Source: Chaunax sp. Z400 (taxonomy: Eukaryota; Chordata; Actinopteri; Lophiiformes; Chaunacidae). Taken from it: a DNA stretch of 64,000 bases. The stretch lies in NCBI GenBank assembly GCA_037577475.1, contig CM075201.1:10149501-10213500 (forward strand). The letters run 5' to 3'. Shown here one piece after another: positions 35,436 to 46,427 of this stretch. Below the pieces are notes generated by a model. The model saw nothing but the letters and a program-made list of their open reading frames with translations. It did no database searches and was not told where the DNA came from. The position numbers and the translations under genes were made by a program. Every line of letters starts with the position of its first letter. The stretch's first letter is position 1.

Positions 35436-38400
35436 CATAACATCATGCTGCAAATGTCTCAATCAATCAATCAATCTGCCTGTTAAAGGCATTTTTTTTT
35501 CTCGCCACTGTCTCCAAGTGCTCATGGGGGATTGTTGGGTTTCTGTAGAATAAAGAATACAGGCTAGACCTTCCGTTCTTGGAAAGTGACTTGAGATAAC
35601 TTAGTTGTGATTTGACACTATGCAATAAAATTGACTTTTTCTTTTTGGATTTATTGTGTTATTTCAGGGACTGACCTTACCTGCACATATTCAGCGGACT
35701 TTGGTTCAAATGCCAGAGTTGAGTGGAAATTTAAGGACCTAAAAGGCTCAATGACATATGTGATATTTAATGGAGCAGCAACATGTAAGTAGCTTCGTCA
35801 TTTTGTGTCTTTTGTGGCATGTTGACACTTTCATTTTTCCTCTTTTTGATTCCATCTATCTCAAAATTACTTACCTGCAGTAGATGGTGGTTGGTATGCC
35901 CCCAGTTTGGAGAATCAGACATTATTACCAGTGTAGGAAGCTGAACAATGTACTGTTGTCGAGAGAAACTGCAGCAAAATGTATTTTATCCACATGAGAA
36001 AACATAAAAATTGTTGTGTGTTTTGAGATGCAGATTCAAAGTTTCCAAACATTTTTAAACATTTTTTTTGAAGAACAATTTCAGAGGGGGATATGTAGTC
36101 TCTGAATGCTTTCAAGTCTGTTATACAATCTTCAATTCTTCCACAGCATCGTACTCCAACCGAGTGCAAATGTTCGGTAGTAATCTGAGATTCGCCAGTG
36201 TCACCCGTAAGGATAATGGAGTATACGACTGTGAGGTATCAGGCAGCGGCAAGTTTGGAGAAAGCAGAGTGAAGTTGACTGTTCTCGGTAAGAATCCTTT
36301 GTGATTCCATCCTGCAAACATACATTTCCATTTCTATTTCAGCCAGAGTCACATCACTACAACAAAATCCTTAAATGTTCTAAACTATCACTGTAAATGA
36401 GGAGACCTGCTGAGAACTGAATGTTTTATCTTGCAGTGCCTCCATCTCCGCCCTTGTGCAGGATTCCCTCCAAGGTGACGACAGGCAAAAGTGCCTTGCT
36501 GTCCTGCTATGATGACGTTGGCTCGCCTCCACCCACGTACAGGTGGTACAAAGATGGCACCCTTCTGCCCCCTGAACCTTCCAAGATTTCTACCTTCAAG
36601 AATGCAACCTACAGGCTAAATACAATGAATGGCAACCTGGTCAGCTACAAGCTCTTACTTTGCACCGTGTTTGTTGCAGTTGTCCCCATGGCCTTAAAAA
36701 TTAAAACGGTCTCCTTCCTGTTTCCTCAGGAGTTTCCTCGTCTAATCAAGACTGACTCAGGTCAATATTACTGTCAGGCTGTCAACGATGCTGGCCCTCC
36801 CCAGAGCTGTAAAGCCATGAAAATGGAAGTTCGTAAGTTCTCTATCATTTCACGAGGGCGTTTCAGTCTGAGCTTACAAGAGACTGCACTCTTAAAACCA
36901 GTTTCAGCCAGTGGATTATGCTGCATGCCACCACTTCAAGAACACTAAACTGGTTTGGCTGCATCAAAGGCAAATTCTAAATAAAAACTGAGACTTATCA
37001 TTAAAGGTATACTCCCACTAGGTGTACAAAATGCATTCCACCCAAAGTGCAGCATATGAATTGATAAATATCATTTTATTATTTGGTCAAGTTTCAATGC
37101 ATAATTTAAATGAAAACATGCCTAACGAAAGGGAATTCGTGGGTAGATTTGTTTTGATTTCCCCTACCTGGCCACCATTTCCCTGCAGCTTCCCGTCAGC
37201 CGTGCGTGTCCAGATTTCGATTTCAGTAGCTCCCATTGATCCTTCTGCTCTCCAGTATTTACCAGTTTTGCTCTCCGTCTCTTTCTGTTATTTTTGGTCG
37301 TCCACGCTTTCTGTTCTCCATGTTCTTGTAGATTTGAAACTTCCGCGCCAGCGCGTGGGGCCTTGAGTGGCCTGGAAATCTGGGGAAGCCCTTGGGGAAG
37401 ACATACTTCTGTGTGACGTCACTGAATTTCAAAATGGCCCTTTGCTTACTTCATATTTTTCGCCCTTCACCAGCTTAAAATCAGATTTGTTCTCTGTATT
37501 CCGCTGTGCTAAAAATATGACCGTTATATCGGGCTGTAGAATAGCATTCGTCCTACTGAATAAAAATATCGCGGTTACTTTAAAAATTCTTCACACGCCT
37601 TGAGCAGGAAAATACTGAGTGGGAGTATACCTTTAAGATGCAACCTTCTTTTTCATTTAATCATTTGGGTTTTTGAGTTATTTTTTGTCAATGTTTAATT
37701 CTAATGAAAATGTACTAGTTTACCACACCATGATGCTTTACTGTAGTTCAGCTAATGAATCTCATAATGGCGTATTTTTTCAAGGTGACCTAAATACTGG
37801 AGGAATTGTTGCTGGTGTGATAGTGGCTCTCCTGCTACTGGCCTTACTGGGATTTGGCATTTGGTATGCCTACAAGAAAGGATACCTGCCCAGTGAGTTT
37901 TCTACATTGTCTAAAAATCATGAATAAACTGCTTTTTAGTGTTGACATTTCTAGAAAACCTGGACTTCTGAATAGTCACCTTGTTAACCCTAATTAATTA
38001 AAATTAAACTGAAAATCTACTTTCAGAGCATAGTTAAAGCCCAGGCAACAGTAATAGAAACTGATATTTCTACAGTAGCAAGGGTGCAGCTAGCAGGCGG
38101 GTGTTTTTCTTTCTTAACAAGTTAAAAAAAATGTCAACTTGCACACAGTCAGCACAAGGTTTATTAAAAAAGTGATAGTTTGGCCAGGGATACATTAATC
38201 TCACTGGGACAACATCTTTATGCTCTTAGCTACTTACTGCAACTATGAAAAAAAAAATCAGATAAATCACAAACTTAAAAAGTAAATTAAAAAAAATAGT
38301 CTACCTATTTTTCTAAAGAAACTGTATGTAATTTAAACCTGAAAATAGGAAAGATTAGATGGGCACACAAATAAAGTAATATTACCCGCCAAGAAGTTTA

Positions 38401-39555
38401 AACGGGACATTTCTACTGCATATGAGACAACAACCTGTTCAATTTAATTATCCAAACTTGAAATCGTCTCCGTAATATGAATATCAAATTGAGTAATACT
38501 CATAATTCAGTTTCTACTAATAAAAGCCATTTGAATCTACTATATAGGAAACTTTAGTTCTCCTCTTCTACAGGTACAGTATTCATGTGTGCAGTCCTAC
38601 AACCTGTACCCATTAATATTTCCATCCTTTGTGGTTGAAGAGAAAGGGAAAGATAGTTCTGTTATTGTTCATCCAGCTCTCAAGATGTCTAGGTGTCCAG
38701 CTACTTTGAAAGGTATTTTGTCATATGTGTGTGCAACCAACAGAACACCCCTCATCTCGCCCTCCCTTACTGTGGCCCACAAAAGCACGAAAGACCTCCT
38801 CTAGAACCAGTGTTTTGTTGATCTGTTTTGGGCAACTGTAAAAACACGGCAGGGCAACATGGCATGTTCCATGGCAATTCTTAGCTTCATTTGATTATAC
38901 ACAAATCAAAACGGTAAAGAATAGTATATTCAATTTCTGCCCCTAAATTCCACCTAAATCTTATGCACTGGACCTTTTTAAGAGACTGTCCAAAATTCAA
39001 AATGCTCGGAAAGTCTATAGTAGTTCAGCTTTGGACTGCTAGAGTGGTGAATATTAGTTGCATATTTGTAACATGTACCAGATACTTCATCCTTCTGATG
39101 TTCTTTCCTTTCTTCCCTTCACAGAGAAAAGCGAACGGTAAGATGATTTTCTTTTCTCTACTGTCTGTAGGATAATCCATTCACTGGTTTACAGCTACAA
39201 ATTGATTTTACACACGTTTCTCAGTGAAATACAGGTTTCCTTCACATTACACGTATAAACTTGATCAACATGATTTTCTTTCTTTCTCCCTGTAGCAAAT
39301 CAAAGCCCAACGTGGTCTACCAGCCCCCATCATTGTACGGTGGTGAAGACGAAGATGTAAGTATGAACCTACCTGTTTTCATTTTTAAGCATTGTTGTTA
39401 TTCCAAGAGATTTTGTAACTCAGGTATTTCTGCTTGGATACGGACAATGTTTTTGTGATTGATAGACTGAGAGCTGTAGGAAAAATGTTTGATTTGATGT
39501 TTGATGTGTTTGTTTTCAGGGGGAATTCAAACAGAAGTCATCATTTGTGGTATAG
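32360..39555 (+). CDS. f11r: Junctional adhesion molecule A (F11 receptor)
   Basis: Two-Ig-domain adhesion receptor of tight junctions and leukocytes. Ten coding exons, all GT-AG and in frame: 32360-32414, 34369-34428, 35668-35784, 36147-36287, 36437-36639, 36730-36832, 37785-37892, 39125-39137, 39296-39356, 39520-39555. They encode 298 residues (human JAM-A has 299). Residues 1-20 are the signal peptide. Ig1 has C44 and C106 and the JAM dimer motif RVEW at 55-58. Ig2 has C148 and YYC, plus an extra pair (PLC132 and PQSC) of the kind seen in JAM2/JAM3. The transmembrane helix is about 233-256 and is followed by a basic stop (YKKGY). The short tail ends [11 protein letters not shown], a class II PDZ ligand; GEFKQ is JAM-A-like. 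One exon is only 13 bp. JAM-A is the best call; JAM2/JAM3-like features are noted. Confidence 0.87.
32415..35667. other. f11r introns 1 and 2
   Basis: Gene-free apart from the 60-bp exon 34369-34428. Mostly AT-rich unique sequence, with a TA tract at 35397-35429 and four AATC units near 35461. A few short ORFs in intron 1 have no recognisable similarity. Confidence 0.6.
35397..35429. repeat. (AT)n microsatellite
   Basis: About sixteen AT units in f11r intron 2. Confidence 0.9.
35785..36146. other. f11r intron 3
   Basis: A 362-bp intron with a donor GTAAGT and acceptor TTCCACAG. No other feature seen. Confidence 0.7.
37003..37637. mobile_element. 635-bp TTAA-flanked non-autonomous DNA transposon
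   Basis: The left end TTAAAGGTATACTCCCACT and right end AGTGGGAGTATACCTTTAA are perfect inverted repeats with the TTAA target tetranucleotide outside each. It sits wholly in the f11r intron before the transmembrane exon. The inside has no transposase frame but contains CGCGCCAGCGCG and TGACGTCA. TTAA target sites are typical of piggyBac- and Kolobok-type transposases; which one moved it is not decidable here. Confidence 0.8.
37893..39124. other. f11r intron 7
   Basis: Gene-free, AT-rich in its first half. It contains a short DNA-element remnant at 38685-38985. Confidence 0.6.
38685..38985. mobile_element. Non-autonomous DNA element (CCAGTGTGTAG family), partial
   Basis: Shares ordered blocks with 20990-21480: CCCCTCATCTCGCCCTCCC, AAAGACCTCCTCTAGAACCAG, and CAATTTCTGCCCCTAAATTCC, then the far end TTATGCACTGGACCTTT. 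It lies in f11r intron 7. Confidence 0.5.
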
Positions 39556-41160
39556 TCCACAATAAATGTGTGATGACCGGACAACACCTTGGTTTCAGAT
39601 GTCTCAAGTTATGATATTCCTGAGGTTTTTAGCGATCTCTTTTCATTGGCTCCAAAGTTACAGTTTTTAAACCAGTATGATTTAAGTTAATCTGTACTGT
39701 CTAGTGTCTCAGATGCTGATCGTTTAAGTATCCAAGGTTAAATGAAATGGTTTACTGCAGACCAGCAGTACGTTGCTAGTTTTTTCTTTTTTTTCTGACC
39801 TGTTTTTAGAGGTTTTCTACCTATGGTTAGTTAGTGTGTTTCTGCATGTCTCTGATTTTTGTTGCTCCTAATAACTGTTTTTTATCAGTCAAATAATGCA
39901 TCAGCTTGTAAATGTATCAAATCAAATGGATTAAAGATACTCCTAGTACCCATAATAGGACAAATCAGGTATATAACTGTATTTATTTATCAGAAACAGA
40001 ATGGATTTGAGTATGATAGACAAAAGCAATATCCTGGTTAAACATTTTTTACAATCATATTTTAATAGATTTGCTATCACCAAACTTATTCCAACACAAC
40101 TATCTGTCAGTCTGTGCATCTAGCTGAAATGTTGATAGAACTAGAATGTCGAAAGTGTTGCTTAAAGGTGTTTTTATCTTTTTCTTTTAACAAACCACAA
40201 AACAGTTGTACAATATTATTTAATAGTTTGTAACATTCATTTTCCTTGTAAATTTCCTAACAGTTTTTACATTTAAAATTTAGAACAATTTCAAAATCTG
40301 TTTAAAGTTGTTTCTGAGATTCCTAACATGAATCCTAACATCTCTACTATTACTGCTTTTATGGCATTAATATTTTTGGTGCACATTCTCTTTAATATAT
40401 CATTTGTTGTTGAAGTAGTGTTGGTAGTGATGTCTGAGACGTGGGTGTATGTTTGAACTACAGTAACGAAGTGAGTTGATTTTTTTTTAAAAACCGTGTA
40501 GACTTGACAGTTTAGGAAACTGTTGAAGCAAACAGCGGATAGAACCCCGCAGTCCTTAATGAATAGTTTTGACTACCAACATGTTTGGAAGGCATCATGT
40601 TAAGCTTAATCAAAATCACGGATTATCAAGTATGGTCTGATGTGATGGTCCTTATGTTAGGTCTGACGTCTACCTCCAAACACTAAAGTGACATCCAGAA
40701 TTTCTCAGGTCATATGTTAATGCAGTTTGAAGTCAGACATCAACACATACCATGAGTGTATTGCATCTATCAGGTACTATATTTAAATTGGGAAAGTTTC
40801 CACATTGTTTGACCTTTCCTTTGTAGGAAGTTTTAGAGCTGATGAATAAACAGATGTTGTAACTTTGCTGTATGTATTTTTTAATAAAATGTTAAATTAA
40901 GTCTACTGTCATGTTTCAACACTGTAATAGTTTGTTTGTTTGTATGAACAGTTAAGCTACATTATAAATTGCCAATCTGTGCTACTGTCTTTTATTTTGT
41001 GTGTGAAGGTGTGTCAAGATATTTCTGACACAAGTTCTGCCAGTAAGCCGATCACCAAGAGAATATTTTCAAAATAAAATGCATACACTTATATGTATGA
41101 GTGAAACGAAAACAAAAACTAGGTTATGAAATTAAGAAGCTCTTAAAAACTATATTTAGA
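39556..41160 (+). other. f11r: f11r 3' UTR and downstream sequence
   Basis: AT-rich sequence after the f11r stop, with AATAAA-type signals near 40882 (TTTTTAATAAAATG) and 41075. Nothing else recognisable is coded here. The length of the 3' UTR is inferred. Confidence 0.45.
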
Positions 41161-41909
41161 AAAAAAACATTGCCGCCCTTAAGTTGCTATGGCAACTGAT
41201 GATGCGTGCTTTTCCCTTTGCTCTGCACTGCGCATGTGCTGAGTGTCGACACCCACTTTCGGAGACAGGAAGTGTGACCAACTTTTTCCACAATCAAGCT
41301 CCACCTCGACACTTCCCATTTTATTGTCCTCTGCTAAAGGGATTGATTTTAGTTCACAAGCGCAACCGCTGTACTTCTGAACGAGAACAGTGTGTATTTC
41401 TGTCATTTTATTCGGCACAGATTTCCCGTCCTCTCACAAACGGTGTACTGTCCCTTTAACTCGCTCATTTGGAACCTTTCACAGGCTGAACCTCCGCTCA
41501 CTCAGGACCCATTCATAAATAAAACATCGTGCGGACAGGAAGCTTGTACAGTCTCATCTGATTTTTGATTCATCGGACCGGATGCGAGGGGTGAACAGGG
41601 ACCAGACATGTTCACCTCGGTCGGAGTCTGTGAGCTGGGACGTGGTTGTGATAGCAGTAATGACTTCCTATGGCTGACCCCCCTGCTGATGGTTTTGACT
41701 TCATGTGCGAGCCGTCAGGAGGCAGCTTGATCCAGCTCAGCGCAGAAAATGCTCGATTCCTCTGAGGATTTGGACCTTTCTACGTGCTTCCGCTTAACAC
41801 TATTAGCCCTGGTTTAACTAGTCTACCGCTCCCAACCTCCTTCTGTTATTAATAGATGAAAGCACACCAGAGGAGCACAGGAGCTGGCATACCGATGGAC
41901 CAGTGAGTT
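41161..41909 (+). promoter_or_regulatory. ubash3b: ubash3b promoter and 5' UTR region
   Basis: It contains a near-perfect X-box palindrome GTTGCTATGGCAAC (41183-41196, RFX-type) and an ETS-like ACAGGAAGTG (41265-41274), ahead of the first coding exon. An in-frame TGA at 41904-41906, two codons before the ATG, fixes the ATG at 41910 as the first in-frame start. The transcription start is not determined. Confidence 0.45.
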
Positions 41910-42061
41910 ATGGCAGCTAAAGAGGACCTGTACGCCAAAGTGACCCCACGGAGGCAGCGCCAGACACGGCCAAGCACCATCAAACATGGGTCCACTCTGG
42001 ACGTGCTGCTGTCCATGGGCTTCCCCAAGACCAGGGCGTGAGTACGCAGCTGCACTGGGCC

Positions 42062-42106
<45 letters not shown>

Positions 42107-45100
42107 CAGTGTTATGACTTGGTTCAATTACCAGCAGCATCCCTCAGACTCTCTCTAGTCAAAGTTTTTCGGTCCTCATCTGTGACTTTGCGTGAGTTGA
42201 AGCATCTCTGCAGCATTTAGTCTATTCAGCCCCCATTCTGTAAGAGCTTTATCGGTAAAATATAGTCTTTATCAGCTGTTTGCAGTAACCAGATGAAACA
42301 AGAACAGTCTGAATAGATGAATGCAACAGATTTCTATGTTTCTTTTTTCCACATTCAACACAAAATTCTGCTTTTACTGCCCACTGCTGTCTCAAACTTA
42401 CACCCCCCCAAATGGCATTCCTCATAAGAGTAAACATTTGCAAATCCGATGTTGAAACACTGTGTCAGCCTTCATAGATTTACTTTATCATTAGAGCCCC
42501 AAAGTTTCCTCTGTTGAGGCCTACGTTTACATATGGACTCCATGCCCGAACTTAAAGACATACACCTCTGCTGACCCTGAAGAAAAGTAGCTCCAGTACA
42601 CTTAGAACCATCTACATTAGCCATGGAGTTTTGAGATGCTGTTTTGTAGAATGATGAAACAGAACAAATTTTTTGGGCCTATAAATTGATGCTGAAAGAA
42701 CTGCCTATCTACAGTGAGGCATGGCGGTGGCTCGGTGATGCTCTGGGGCTGCTTCGCTTCCTCAGAAACTGATTAAGATAAGTAAGATGGATTCAATCAA
42801 GTATCAGTAAGTCCTGTAAGAAAAGGTTTCGCCATCTGTGAGGAAGCTGAAGCTGAAGCTTGAAGCTGACGCTTGGATGTCATTGGACATTCCAAAAGGA
42901 CAATGATTCCACGCATACCTCAGAGTCCACCAAGACTTGGTTTCAGAAGAAGTCCTGGAACATTATTCAATGGCCGACACAGCCAACTTGAGGAACATAC
43001 TACCACCTACTGTATTAAAGTGTGTCAGTACTGCTCTCACCATGTCAATGAAAGCAGTTTGGGTTTGTATTTTCAGCTTTATGTATTGGATATAATTATC
43101 TCCATCAAGGAGGTTTGATCATTTCGGTTTGTTTGCCTTTTAGCAGGATCACACATATACTACGGGTTTCATGAGAGTTGGGCATGTGGCAGGGAAGAGC
43201 CTGTTAAAAAATTTTGTGAGTTGATCCAGATAAAGGGATGGATCCAGGAATTTTTAAAAATATTTTTTTGTAAATTTCTTTACAAAATTTTCTTTATATT
43301 CGCTCCAAAATGAAAATGCAACAAGGAATGCTCATTGCTTTCTCAGTCATACATTTCACTCGCCAACTGTCATCCAAATTGATCCTGTCGGCATTTCTGC
43401 AGGCTCCTCGGTTCTTCTTCTCATTCATTCTTGAGAGAAGGAAGTTACTAGGAAACAAGCAGTTCTGGCTCTGCATACATTATGTAATTACTTTAAAAAG
43501 TGACCGTGTGCAGTCTAACAAATAATGTCATTCACTGATTACTACAGTTTGTGGACTCAAACATAACATAAACAGTCCATAATTATTGAACATATGCTTC
43601 AGTATTTGTTTTACATAGGTCTAAAGCCAAGAGTAGATTTATGTGTTTGGAATGAAGTCTCTAAATCGGAGACTACAAATCATCAGAAGTATTTTAAAGC
43701 CAGAAACCACAAAAAAAAGAGTTAAATATAGAGGTGCTGAATTGTCTGTGAATGGGAGGGACTTCATGGACAGACAGAATGTCATGTCTATAATATAAAG
43801 GAGGCCTTTATAAAGCTCATTTTCACCTTTTTTTAATCCAAGATAATGAAACCTGTTTACATAATAATCTACTTTTCCAGATACATTTTTTTAGAGTCCA
43901 AAGACTATAATATTTAGCTACTTTTTCAAATGCAACTTAAAATCCTTTTACACCTAAATACAGCCTTTGACGGACACAGAATAGGTTTCAGATTTCGATT
44001 TCAATTCTGCTTGACTCAGGTTTTACATCTCACTGTATGAACTCCTAATATCTAATCACATATTCATAATGTGGCTTCTCATTGTTCGGGTTATAAGTGA
44101 CTCCGACATTAAGCAGCCTCACCTCACGCAAATTCCTTTCTGTATTGTATGTGCAGCGTGCCTCATAAATGTGTCTCGGGTTACAAAAGAAATCTGAAAT
44201 AGTTCACTTGGAGTCTTTGTCAGCAGAGCAACGCGATTAACTCCCAGATCTATGAATTGATTCAGCATCTCAATTTCAGGATAGAAAAATGTCTCTGTAA
44301 GCAGAACGCGAGGCAAACATGGAGGAATAACATTTGACATTTATCTGTTTTGCTATCTGGGTCAAAAGTGTTGAGCAGCATTTCCTCTTTTAACCAGACA
44401 GATAAAGTATCTCTAAAATAAAGCCGTTCTATCCTCTTCCAAACAAGCTGAGGCCATCTAGACTTTAATCATTCCAGACTGCATCTTTCACTTCGTCCTG
44501 CCTAATGAACCACTGCAGACAAAATGAGTGACTGGGTTGGGTTATATTTGCAGACTCACATCTATTATAAATGACACACTAATACACTTTGATTTTGATT
44601 AGAGGATATAAATTAATAATGAAGTGGACTAATTTAGCATCATTACCTTTTAGGTCTGTCTGTCCTGATGCCAGTGGAGACATAACAGCAATGACAGGAA
44701 AAAATACAGATGTTAATGTTACGAAGAAATATATATATACTGTATATGTGAATGGCCTGAAATCATTATATGTTAAGCTGCAGCATGATCATGTTTGGTG
44801 TACATGGGGTGTTGGTTTGGCACATCAACTGCTGACTACGGTTATGCACCACCTAGGACAGAAATTAAAATTAAATCGATTTAAATATGGCTATTTGCCA
44901 CACTTAATGCTGCCTCTGCCCTCTCTGCTGGGAATTCATGGTGTATTCAGGTGCACTTCGAAAATGCTGAAATCTTCAATATTCTGTACTGCAAAGCTCC
45001 TGGGTGCCAACAGGAACTTAATGATACATTCAAGTGCACCCTGTAAACTCAGAAATCTTGTTTAAAAGGGGACAGTTTATATTTTATCCTTTTCGTTCAT

Positions 45101-46395
45101 TTGTTGAGATGTTAAATAGCATTCCAATATTCCATTTATTTCTATATAGGCAGATTAAAAAAGTTCTATTAAAAATCAGCCTGATTTACTGTTAACATGT
45201 TTTGGTCAGGAGATTTCTTCATTTACCACTGTCCTTGACCAGTGAGCCCCATCACATAATAAATACCCATTTAATCCCTGGGCACAAAAGCTGTCACAAT
45301 TAAGTGAAAAAGTATTGGTAAAGTTGAACATTGTTTCCGCAGGTTTTCATTTTTATACCAAAACAGATAAATTTGAAGACTTTACTTTAAGGAATATAAG
45401 CACATCTCATTTACCTAAAGCTGTAATGATGATTTTTTTAAATTTCAACTGTGGAAAACAAATGAGTGTGTATAATGCTTTAAGAGATTGCTCACATGAC
45501 GAACCCACAGAGAACTCCACAGTTTGAGTTTCATCTACTTCATCTACTTACATTTTTTTCTGACTTTTTTTCTCTTTCTCACCAAGCCAGGTGTTCGACG
45601 CCATCTTCCACTTCTGTCGCCTGACATATTTTTAGCTGGTGCTTAAAAAGTATTTAACACCCAGGAATCATTACTGTAAAACACTTTAGACTATACGCTT
45701 TGGGCCTCATCCAATTTGTGGAACATCTCCGCCTACGCACACAGTCTCGTTCTGCTACTTGGCTTCAACCACCATTCCAGAAACATCGCTGTAAGCTATT
45801 AAAATAGACATCTGATTTGCAAATTTGGATTTGATCTGATATTCTTCTTTCCTTTTTTTTTCCTTGGTGGGAGAGGAATAATAATAAAAGGAATAGCAGT
45901 TATCAGTCAGGGAACAACAGTTTAATTCTATGTTTTTTTTGTGAATCATGCACACATACACACACACACACACACACATTTCCACATACGTATGCTTCTA
46001 CCTTTGTAAGGACCCTTCTTAACAAATTGCATTCTTGAGCCCCCTAAACTTAATTCTGACCTAACCTTTACAACCAAGTCTTAACCTGCAAACAGCCCTT
46101 TGAAGCTGTGAGGACCGGCCAAAATGCCCTCACTTTCCAAAAATGTCCTCACACTGTTGGTTTGAAAACTTGTTTCAGTCCTCAATTTGTAGCAAGTGCA
46201 AGTACACAAATATACAGACAAAGGCCCCTGTGGGTGAATTTTCTGCTTGTCATTCATTAGTCACTCAGGAATTGACTAACGTAATAAGATAGGAGGGTGT
46301 CTCCTGATTGGACGTACCTTTGGAAACCGATCAGGCTTGTTTCATAGCTTAATGTTGCTCCTTTTCCTTCAGTTTCGGCAGCTGTAATATAGAAA

Positions 46396-46427
<32 letters not shown>

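Noticed and set aside
36421..36948. Long ORF reading from f11r exon 5 through the intron into exon 6
   Set aside because: The intervening piece has a GT donor at 36640 and an AG acceptor at 36729, and removing it restores the Ig domain; the 90-bp intron happens to be open.
41823..42220. Several ORFs with (CV)n or (TH)n runs
   Set aside because: Products of the CA microsatellite and antisense of the real ubash3b exon 1.
44589..45065. 158-codon plus-strand ORF in ubash3b intron 1
   Set aside because: No recognisable family, unlikely composition, no splice or promoter support, and surrounded by repeats.
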